Assembly (NCBI GenBank): GCA_028673005.1
Contig: CM054117.1
Coordinates: 33,328,561 to 33,392,560, forward strand
From: Tanypteryx hageni
Taxonomy: Eukaryota; Arthropoda; Insecta; Odonata; Petaluridae
Direction: 5' to 3'
DNA length: 64,000 nucleotides
The position numbers and the translations under genes were made by a program. The notes below the pieces were generated by a model. The model worked only from the letters and a program-made list of their open reading frames with translations, had not been told where the DNA came from and did no database searches. Positions 27,401 through 39,000 of this stretch are shown piece by piece; within the stretch, counting starts at the first letter, position 1, and each line of letters opens with the position of its first letter.

Positions 27401-30049
27401 GAGTCATTGACCTAGTGGTAGGTCTGTTTCGGTCATTGCGTGTTTTTATATTCGAATGGGGGTGATATTGTGTAAGGTAATGGTATTGGTTTTGCGTTAT
27501 TGTTGATATTCGCAATGTTTACCTGTTTGGTATGAGTTAGTGCGATATGGTGTAGCCAAGTGAAAGTTGAATGACCCTTTCGCTTCTGCGCCAGTCGTTG
27601 ACCCGTGGAGGGGATAGGGCCTTCCAATATTTACATCTGCGTGTGTTTTGGTTTCTCCTCAGCGCGTGTCTTCGGTCGGTCGTTTACCCTTCTAAGCAGG
27701 TTTTCGACGAGCTAAGTAGGTCACCAACTTTTAGGTAAAGAAAAACCGGTTCTGAGTGGGGTGGGGAGGGGAGAAGAATTGGGACCTCAAATTAAGAAAG
27801 GGAAATTAAAAGACCTGCGGTTGCTCCAGCGTGTCGGAAGAGAAAGTTATGTTTAATACCTGGGTAGGATAGGATATTGGCCTCTAGTTGTTTTAAAAAC
27901 CTACGGTCGGGGCAGGTTTTATCAAGTAAATAAAACACGAGAAAAGTTAAAAATCGATTTATTTAACAAAAATAATATACAAAGTTAGTTTTTTACAAAC
28001 ATTGCTCCATACTCATTCTATATTTATTATTAAATAACCTCCATGTCGCTTCATTTGTTATGGCCTCTTTTAATAACGACTTCACCAGTCCACTTTTTAC
28101 TAAATCGTCTTTCTTTGCTTCGATAAGTTCTTTTCTGAATCCATTATCCAATAATTGAATGAGTCTTAATGTTATTATCACGTCAATATTTTCATTTATT
28201 TTACACTTTGATGAAGACTTTTTACCATCTTCACACTGCATAAGAAGAGGTGGTAAAACATTGCCACATATCTTCCTTTCTATGATTAACACGAAACTTA
28301 AAATGTCTTCTTTCACATCAGAGAGATTATCTTCTGTCAACACATCTTCGAAAGACGCACGAGTTCCAAGGGAAAGCTGCAACAAATATTCACCTGGCAA
28401 TTCCAATGTTGCTAAAGTGAAATCATAGCTGCGGAGACGTAAATAATCTAAATTTTGAATTTCGTGAGTTTCACTTAATATCTGAGAGGTACACTTCTCG
28501 TCACCCTGAGTTGTAATCTTAACGGCTGTAAGCAATATTGCGTATTTTCCACTCATGGTTGTCTCGGTATAACTCTAGACACGGTAGTAGTTTACCACAC
28601 ACCAGCCGTTAGCGCAGTACCATCGTGGTCGCTTGACGAGTCCATTTATATCCGACAAAAAAAAGAAATGGATTCACAGAAGCTGACCTCGATTCATGAG
28701 GAGAAGAGAGAGCCAATAGTATCCGAGAAATCTGTAAGGTTTGGAGATAATATAAGCGTGAAAGTTTTGTATGTATATTCGTTTGCTAGCAGAGAAGCAA
28801 GAAAATGTTACTGGGAGACCATTGCTAGAGACAGAGAAAGATTTAGATTAAAAATTAATTATTTAGGACCTATCATAGAAAGTATTCTTTCGGAAACGCA
28901 CAGAATGAATGTGCAGAAACGAATTGGGAGAACTCCGCTAGAGACAGAAAGATTTCGATTAACAAAAAATATTTTGTGATCCATCATAGAAAATATATTT
29001 TCGGAAACAAAATGAATATGCATAAACGAATTAAAAATTAATTTATTTGGACTCGTCATAGAAAATTCACTATCATAAATTATGTACAAAAACAATTTAA
29101 AAATTTATTGTAATCGTCATAGAAAATAAACAAAAACCATCGATGTGCTTGACATAATTAATACAATTCGGGATGTGTTATATATATCGAGGTAATATCA
29201 AATCAAGACTCACTTTAGAGTAAAGCTTTGCTGAAGAACTCAAATTCAAGGAAGGTATGGATAAGATAAGACGAGCACATTGTGAGGCGCAACAGGAGTT
29301 GAAAAATCGAGCCAACACCGTGGTGAATGTGCAAAGTGGAAGAACGAACAGTACTGATATTAAAGCAGACGATAGAGAGGATATGATTGAAGACGTGAGA
29401 AATCAAGCGATTGAAGAATTCTGCTGGTGGAGAGAAGACGATGAATATTTTAAAACGATTAAAAGGGATAATCATATTGAATTCTGGAAGTAGTTGCTGT
29501 ACTTTTTTTAAATAAATAAATAAACTGATTATCTCAAACATGTGTTTTATTTCCATGAATCTTGGTACGAGGCTTTTGAAACCGGAGCTAAATTTTTATT
29601 TCCCAAATTTATTACGTCTCAAATAAGGAGACATTCTAAGCGGAATTTCGTTAACATAAAAAAGGAGTCAAACTCACACTCTTCCGAGGTAAAAGTGAAA
29701 GTATTATGAAACCCGGTACGAGGCTTTTAAAACCGAAATCAAATTTTTATTTCCCAATTTAGAAACCCATGGGAACGAGTTTTCTATTACGTAACCGTCA
29801 AGAATATCGTATTAGAACCATGGATGGAGGACTTGTGATAGATGATAATTTATCACGTCACAAATTTTTAAATTTTTATTTCCCAATTTAAAAATCCATG
29901 GGAACGAGTTTTCTATTACGTAGCCCGAGGTAAAAGTGAAAGTATTATGAAACCCGGTATGAGGCTTTAGAAACCGAAGTTAAATTTTTATTTCCCATTT
30001 TAGAAACCCATGGCAATGAGTTTTCTATTACGTCACCGGGAGCGTGGGG

Positions 30050-30084
<35 letters not shown>

Positions 30085-33000
30085 AGGAAATGGTAGAATT
30101 CTAGCAGAAATCAAAGATCAACCTTCGAAGACACTCGTCTTTTTCCGCGCTGATGTAAAGCAACGTTTTATTTTCATTCGAGTGAAGATACAGTTGTCAG
30201 TTGCAGATTACTCAACAGTTCAGAAGCGTTTCAATATAAAAAGTAAGTACCTACTGATAAATTATTTAATGATGTATGAATTAATGGTAATTTTAACTCC
30301 AGTGAGGTTATTGTGGACAAAAACAATTCTTTGTTCTTTTTCTTTTGTCTTTTCAGATGGCATTCATGAAAAAATTGAACGATCAATCGCAAATAGTAGC
30401 CTACAAACCAATTGGTGAGCTCAAAAAGCACGTGGAATACCGGATTTTGAGATTTGATGTGGTTGACGCCAAATACGGTCCGACACTAAGAGCATACATT
30501 GAAAGGAACGGTGAGTCTTGGAAAGTTTTCCTGCCGAAGAGATTCGACCCTAGTCATTTCTCCTCAAAAGAGCTAGAAGAATATAATATTGGGGAAGAAA
30601 AACATAATTTAATATATAAGGGAAAACTTGGGAATGTTCATGATGTGACAATAGTGTAACGATGGAAAAACACTGGAAAAAAAGAAAATTGAGTGAATAT
30701 TTAGACAGTTATACAAACAGTCCGATCGTGGGTAATGATTTAGAAAGTGAAAGAGACACGTCGGTGATCGGCGATAAAAAAAGAAGAGTTGAAGAAGACG
30801 AAGTAGAAGTAGCATTTAATGGTTCTTTGAGAACCTATAAATTTAGTAATATTAAGGATTGTAAGAGTGTAGAAACATTTCTAGAAAATAAAAGAATATA
30901 TTTGGTTGATAAAATTAGAAAAAATTTAATAGTAGATAAAACATTAAAATTTAACATATTTTTAGAATGTAACTTCGTCAATATTGCTGGTGAAGAACAG
31001 AAGCGAGCTTTCAAAACTAAAAATGTAGCTGTTTATATGGATTCAAATGTAGGTGAGATGGTAGATTCAGCCCTAAAAAAAATCACATGTGAGATGGAAG
31101 AGAGTGGAACAAAAAAAAGTGGGTGGATGTTAAATGAAATTGTTCACATATTACTTAGAATTAACGTGTTTAAACCTTTAAGAGGAAGAAAATATATTAA
31201 TCTACCAAATTGCATAGCATCAACTAGAGCATGTGTAAATGTGCAAAATTTAGACAATAATTGTTTTCGATATTCTATTCTTGGAAAATTAGTTACCATT
31301 CACCATCCTGAGAGAGTAAGTTCCTACAGAAATATAACTCATTCTTACGATTTTGACTGTATAAATTTTCCCACACCTTTGAATCAGATAAAATTATTTG
31401 AACGTCGAAATAACATTAGCATCAACGTATTCGGTATTGATAATGACTCTAATGTGTATCCGTTGAAAGTTGTTGATGAAGAATTAGTGGATCATCGCGA
31501 TCTGTTGCTATTGACTGAGGGCAATGAAATTCACTATGTTTGGATAAAGAACTTCAATAGACTAATTTCCCGTCAACTTATTAAAAGTAAACGTTCAATA
31601 TCGATTTGTAAACGATGTTTTAATTACTACACAGGTAATGACCGTGAAATTCGATTAAGAAATCATTTAGAATTATGTAAATTTAATCATCCAACAAGAA
31701 TTGTTCTGCCTGAAATTAAAGATGGTAAAGTACCGCATATAGAATTTAAAAATTATCAAAACAAACTTCGAGTTCCCTTTGTGATTTATGCTGATATCGA
31801 ATCAATATTACTACCCATTCAAGGTTGTCCTGGAGATCCGACAAGTTCCCACACGTCTTCATATCAGAAACATGAAGCAATGAGCTTTTGCGTTTATGTT
31901 AAATCATCTTTTGCGGCAGATATTATTCCACAGAAACCATACATATATCGAGGAGTAGATGCAGCATATAAATTAGTAGAGTACTTAGCTTATCTAGCAA
32001 ACAAAATTTCAGATATTTATGCAAGGAAAATTGGAATGATAGAATTAACGTCAATACAAGAAGAAAATTACAAAAACTGTGCTGATTGTCATATTTGCGG
32101 AGGAAAAATTGAAGAAAATAGCAAAAATTATAAAGTTAAAGATCATTGTCATTTGAGTGGGGAGTTTAGAGGAGCTGCTCATCGAATATGTAATTTAAAT
32201 TTTAAGAATCCGAATTTCATTCCTGTGTACATACACAATTTGAGTGGTTATGATTCACATTTTATTATAAAAGAACTGGGAAATATTCCAGGGAGGATAG
32301 GAGTGATTCCCAATACAGAGGAGCGATATATTAGCTTTATAAAGTATATTGGGAACATACAGTTAAGATTTGTGGATACATATAGATTTATGCCCTATAG
32401 CTTAGAGTATTTAATGTCAATTCTCCCAGCGTCAAAATTCGTAGAGACATCAAAACACTTTCATGGTGAACAATTTAAATTAATTACAAAGAAAGGTGTT
32501 TTTCCATATGATTTCATCGATTGTTTTGAAAAATTAGAATTGCCATTTCTTCCTCCGATGGATTCTTTTGTAAATAAATTAAATGAAACTGAGCTTTCTA
32601 TTTCTGACTATGAGCATGCTAAAAAAGTGTGGGAGACTTTCAATGTTAAAAACTTAGGGGAGTACAGCGATATATATCTGACGGGTGACGTTGTGGGACT
32701 CGTCGATGTATTTGAGAATTTCCGCAGTGAATGTTTGCAATCATATGGTTTGGATCCTAGTTACTATTTCACATCCCCCGGACTTGCTTGGGAAGCCGCC
32801 CTCAAACATAGTAAAGCAAAATTAGATCTACTGACTGATTACGATATGATTATTATGATAGAACGTGGAATCAGGGGAGGTTTGGCTCAATGTGTTAAAC
32901 GATATTCGAAAGCAAACAATAAGTACATGAATGAATATAATCCTAGAGAAGAAAGTTCATATATAGCATATATAGACGCAAATAACTTGTATGGGTATAG

Positions 33001-36000
33001 TATGTGTAAAAAAATGCCTTATTCGGGATTTAGATGGGTTGATCCAAAAGATATAGGAGACATTGAAGAGATTGATGATGAAGGCACCGTAGGGTATTTG
33101 TTAGATGTAGATTTGGAATACCCAAGTTACCTTCACGATCAGCATAACGAATTTCCCCTTCTACCTGAAAATGATAACCCGCCAGGTTCAGATCAGAAAA
33201 AACTTCTAACAACATTATTCAATAAGAAACGCTATGTAATTCACATTTCTCTGTTGAAACAAGCATTACAGCTAGGGTTAAAATTAAAAAATATTAATAG
33301 AATAATAGAATTTCAACAATCTAATTGGCTTGAGTCATATATATTAAATAATACTGAGAAGCGGAAATTGGCTACTAACGATTTCGAAAAGGAATTCTTT
33401 AAATTAATGAACAATTCAGTTTTTGGGAAATCTATGGAGAACGTACGTAAAAGAATAAATATTGAATTGATCTGTGACATGAAAAGATTGCAAAAAGTAA
33501 TAGCAAAAAGTAATTTTCTAGATCGAACCATATATTCGGAAAATCTGGTCGCAGTACATATGGCGAAAGAAAAAATTGTTTTTGATAAACCCATTTATGT
33601 AGGAATGGCAATTTTAGATTTATCTAAAATTTTAATGTATGATTTTCATTACAACGTAATGAAGTCCATGTATGATAAAGAAAATCTAAAATTGTTGTAT
33701 ATGGATACAGATTCATTTATTTACGAGGTAAAAACGGATGATTTTTATGAAGACTTGATAAAAAATATTTCTTTCTTTGATACTTCAGACTATCCAACTG
33801 ATCACAAATGTTATTCTTTGGCAAATAAGAAAGTGTTGGGTAAATTTAAAGATGAAGCCTGTGCAAAATCAATCTCTGAATTTGTAGGATTGAGAGCAAA
33901 GATGTATTCCATTATCATCGACGGTGAGGAAAAAAAGCGTGCCAAAGGCGTTAAAAAATGCGCCGTTAACAGTAAAATAAAATTCAAAGATTATTTGGAC
34001 TGTTTGAATGAAAGTAAAGAAAAAATGACATCATTTAGACAGATAAGATCTAAAAAACATGAGTTATATTCTGTAGAAGTGAACAAACTATCGTTATCAC
34101 CTTTTGATGACAAGAGGTACATTTTATGTGATGGAATCAATACATTAGCTCATGGTCATTACTTAACTCCGAATGACGAATGAAAATAATTTTTTTTTCT
34201 ATTTAGTTTTTAGTATTGATATTTCTGTACTTTTTAAGTGAAATGTGCGTGCAATTGAAATATTTTTTTTCTATTTAGTTTTTAGTATTGATATTTCTGT
34301 ACTTTTTATGTGTTGTGTGTGCGCAATTGAAATAATTTTTTTCTATTTAGTTTTTAGTATTGATATTTCTGTACTTTTTATGTGAAATGTGTGCGCAATT
34401 GAATTGCGCTTTATTCTATTGGTGATGGAAAATTATTTCCTAAATTGGAATAAAAACAATTGAATATGAAACATAAATCTTTTATTTATTTCAACATTTG
34501 ATTTACATCTTCCCATGTGTTATAACAATTGTCGAATCCCAACCATTTAACGTACGCCTTATCACCACGTCTCTTCAAAATCTTTTCCACTAAGTAAACA
34601 TCCTGGAACTTTGTTTTCTGCAATTCCTCTTGATAAAAGCCGCCTTTAATAGGTTGATTATTTTGGTCTCTGAGAATATAAGTTGGTGGAACCGTATTTT
34701 TTACTTCCTCTATGACAAATATCTCTGTAGACCAAGAAGGCGTAAAACCTTTTTCAAATATTGCCTTGCTTTTTGATATGCGTACATTGTCCCCTTCACT
34801 AAATTTGACCTTTTTAGCGCCTTTTCTTATTTTCCTTTGATAAATTCTTGATAATATATCCTTTTCATTCTCCTTAGTGACATCAGCAGGTTTCATCTTG
34901 ATCGTTCTATGTACCCTATTATTATACTCTTGAACTAAAATAGGTAATATTGTTAACCATTTGTGGTTACCTTGTAAACTAAATCGTTTCCACATTTCAG
35001 TTTTAAGAGTACGGTTCCATCGTTCTACTATTGAAGCTTTCATTGTGCTAAATGTGCTGTAATGGTTAATTCCATGTTTTTTCATCAAACCAATGAATTT
35101 ATTGTTGTAAAACTCTTTCCCTTGATCAGTTTGAATATTTCTCGGTTTCCTTTGTTTGAGAATCATCTTCACAGCCCGCGAGACATCTTCTGAGGTTTTT
35201 CGTTTCACAGGAACAGCCCAAGCGTATTTTGATAAGGCATCTATCATGGTTAATAGGTATTTGTATCCACGATTTTCACTTGAATAAGGAAGCATTTCTA
35301 CCAAATCAGCTTGCCATAAGTCGTCCAAACCTTTTATCAGAACTTTTCTTCGTTCATAATTCTTCCTCGCTGGTTTGTGAAGTTCATTGACAATTCCACG
35401 TCTGATATCCATCTTCACGTCTAGGTTGACTGCATAATTATTCCGTGACCGTTGAAATGTTCCTCTATTAATACTGACGTTTTAAAAGCAATCTCCTCAA
35501 ATAACCCAAATTGACAACGTCTGTTTCTTCCACAGGATCTCTCACATTAGTCAGAGCATGTCCGCGTGCATCAAATTTATTCTTATTTAGCGTGATAGTG
35601 TTATTTGCAACATGATTTAGATGAACTGTTGAGCTTTCAAGCAAAGTCTTAAAATTAACAGCGTCACTTTCATCTTGAGGGTTTGATACGTTTGTTATCC
35701 GATGACTTTTCACATCTATCACACCGCTATCCATGATAACAGCATTCTGTAATTTTGTAAGCAAGGTCTTATAATTAACTGCATCATATTCATCCTGAGG
35801 ATCATTCAAATCCGTTATTCGGGTTTTCTTTGCACTCGTAGTGTCTTTTGCTATTGTTATCGCATTTTGAAGCAAAAAACGTTTATTTACTACATCACCC
35901 TCATCTATTGGTTCTTTCGCACTTACGATTCTTCGTCCACCTGCTGAAATATAATGTCTCGTCGCTCCTGGTATTCGAAAGTCCACGTACTCTTTTGAGA

Positions 36001-39000
36001 CAGCATCTCTAGGTTGAAGAGATTTGCCTATATTAGATATGCGACGATTGTCAGCATTTATTTGATGTTCAGTCAATGAAAGTGTGTTATCTCTCAAATA
36101 TCCTTTTGTGACAGCATCATTGGTGTCTATAGGAGAAGCTAAATTTGTTAAACGATTTCCTAGCATATCATACGAATCCATCCTCCTTCTTCTCCTCAAA
36201 GAACGTCCAAACTTATCCACAGGCATTATTTTACTGCGAAAGTAAAATCGCTATCATATCTTATATAATGATATCGCTATCTCTAAGCTCTTCTATGATG
36301 GCGACAATTTCATTGTCGTGACCTGAATGCCCCGAAGCCTTAGATGAAAGAATTAATTTAAGTCTGTCCACAAGTTCATTCGGGTCATCCCAATACTCAA
36401 TGATAGGTTGTGAAACATCCATCCCTCGGCCTGCTGTAGAATTGGGAAACAATTTAGATATAATTTTTACGTACTTAGATCCTCGATTACTGTTTATCTT
36501 CTCCCGACTATTATATCCTCGTTTATGAGCATTGGTATCTATTAATATTTGACGATAATTTTCCATATCCTTAGGCTTAACTTCATCCATTTTTGGTTTC
36601 GTCATAAATAAAAGCTCAAGCAGTCCCGGTGTCTCAACATAAGTCTTATCTCTCACGATGAGGTTTTCATCATCCATTTCAACAGGTGAATCTCCAATAA
36701 ACCAATCAGTTCCGCTATATCTGACTCCAAAAGTACGATCTAATCTCTTATCATTGCTCATAACCAATTTAATGTAATTACTAAAAAGAGTTTTGTCTGG
36801 AGATTTTTCATCGGACTGTTTATTTACAGTAGGTTTGGAGATATTTTGAGATTTGGTTTGTCGCACGAGGTCATTTAAAGGATCAACAATTGGTTTAAAT
36901 GACTGTGATAAAAAATCTTGTTCTGATCTCTGCGCTCTTTTTAAATTATTGTATTTCTCTCGGATATTATCACTTCTTTTAATGATTTCACGAGTCAGAT
37001 CCTCTTCAGCTTTTCTCTTTCTTTTATCTTGAAACATATCGGTTTAATTACCCTGTAAACACTGAATGAACCTATGAAATGTTATGTGGTTTTATAAAAG
37101 AATCAAACATTTTTCTATAGCGTCCCTTATTAATATCACATTCTTTATCTATTACCATAAAGCCATATTTATCCCTCCAACACTCCATGCATATGTTCTT
37201 AAATTGCGCAAAGGTCATATCCGTATTTACATGATCATCATAAATATGCTTGAGATTTAATTCATCCTGCTTAAAAAGTATAATCAAATTTACATTATCC
37301 CGTATCAATTGCTTCGGAACTTTTGAATAAGTCTGAGCAAGATAAAAACAATCAATCATCTTGTGCCGACCACTGCTAAAATATATTCTCATATTATCTT
37401 GCTTTTCACAAGAAATGTCATCAAATATAAATACAGAGTGCGGTCTTACATCATCTATATTTACAACTCCTTTGTTGTCTTTGAAAAAGAAGTGTCCAAT
37501 TTCAGGAACTAAGGAAAGAATATTTTGCAGAAATAAATATTTTGGTTGATTCAACGACTTACTGTATAAATACACGTTTTCATACTTTAGCCCATTTGTC
37601 TCTGTGAGAAGATTAATTATTACATTTGTTTTACCAGAATTAGATGGACCGCAAACAATGCAGCGGATACTTTCAGGAAGCAAGGGACCATGCCTCTCGC
37701 GCGGTTTACATTCATCAAACGAGAATGTACCTATCGGGAGCTTTTCGCACTGGTCCTCTACCTCCATTATAATGATATTCTTTCCACCGTGAGTTTAAAT
37801 AAATAGCAAAACAAACTTTCTACCACATTAGTATGAGTCGGTACGCATCTGGAAAAGGACTGGTGAATAGTGTCATTAATAAGTTACCATTTGAGCTTCA
37901 TTTACCAGGGTACCAATTCTGTGGTCCAGGGACGAAATTAAAACAACGTCTTGCAAGAGGAGATCAAGGTATAAATCCACTAGATGCTTATTGTAAACAA
38001 CACGACATAGCATACTCTAAATCTAAAGATTTATCTGATAGACATAAAGCCGACCTCGATCTAGCCGAAAAGGCTTGGCAACGTGTAAAATCAAAAGACG
38101 CGAGTTTAGGTGAAAAGATATCTGCAGGTATAGTTACGAATATAATGAAAGCAAAAGTGAAGGTGGGTAGTGGAACTAGAAAGTCTAACTGTTTTAGAAA
38201 TATCATGCGGAGAGCTCGAGTAGCAATGAAAAACTTGAAAAATAAAAACCTCAATCAGGCTGCTAAATTAACACTTAATGTTATTCGAAGGGATGTGAAA
38301 AAGAAAAGGAGTAAATATACTACGCCTAGAGTTATACCAATTCCAAAGACTGGAGGAATTATCCCACTAATACCTTTATTTGCAGGGTTGTCAGCATTAG
38401 GTGGTTTGGCAGGTGGTGCATCAGGTATAATAAAAGCTGCTTCTGAGGCAAATGCCGCAAAAAAGAGATTGGAAGAATCGAAAAGACATAATGCTAGAAT
38501 GGAAGCAATAGCGTTGCGTGGGAAAGGGCTCTATATGAAACCATATAAGAAGGGATTAGGCTTATACATTTCACCACCGAATAAAAAAAAAAACTTTTAA
38601 GTAGGTTACCTAAGAGAGCGCTCTCCAATTTTGATCTACTTCACTATGTTAAGAAGTTAAATATTCCAAATTTTCGAGGCGTATTTATGAGAGACGGATT
38701 GCCTTTACGATCGCCGTGGTCTAATGAGAGTGGTATTGTAAATTTGGATGACTCTGATGGGGCGGGAACACATTGGGTGTGTTACAGAAAAACGGGCAAA
38801 CATGTTGATTACTTTGACAGTTTTGGAAATCTTCCACCACCTACAGAACTCCTAAATTATTTTAAAAATAGCACGATTCATTATAACAGAGATAGATATC
38901 AGAAAACAAAAGCTGTAAATTGCGGTCATTTATGTTTAAAATTTTTGAATAAAGATGCAAACATCTGGAATTGTAATTAGTCATGTCTTGGACGTTAACG

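Noticed and set aside
27433..27627. 64-codon frame in the left terminal repeat, duplicated at 42540-42734
   Set aside because: It is identical in both repeats only because the repeats are identical. It has no domain, and it overlaps tandem-repeat structure.
26689..27767. CRISPR-like or satellite array in the terminal repeat
   Set aside because: Repeat units are adjacent tandem duplications without regular spacers.
27993..28556. Bcl-2 homologue
   Set aside because: No BH1 (NWGR-like) or BH2 motif and no C-terminal membrane anchor can be seen.
30345..30356. start of the small PolB-adjacent gene at the TTG upstream of 30357
   Set aside because: Those codons form the splice acceptor; the first ATG follows it directly.
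30044..30418. 124-codon frame beginning with (YI)n
   Set aside because: It starts in the (TA)n run and reads through the predicted leader intron; no conserved features.
34486..35418. integrase start at the GTG 35418
   Set aside because: An ATG two codons later (35412) is the more likely eukaryotic start, and nothing upstream is required by the domain.
37988..38254. 88-codon minus-strand frame opposite the phospholipase gene
   Set aside because: Shadow frame of a strongly supported gene; no independent evidence.
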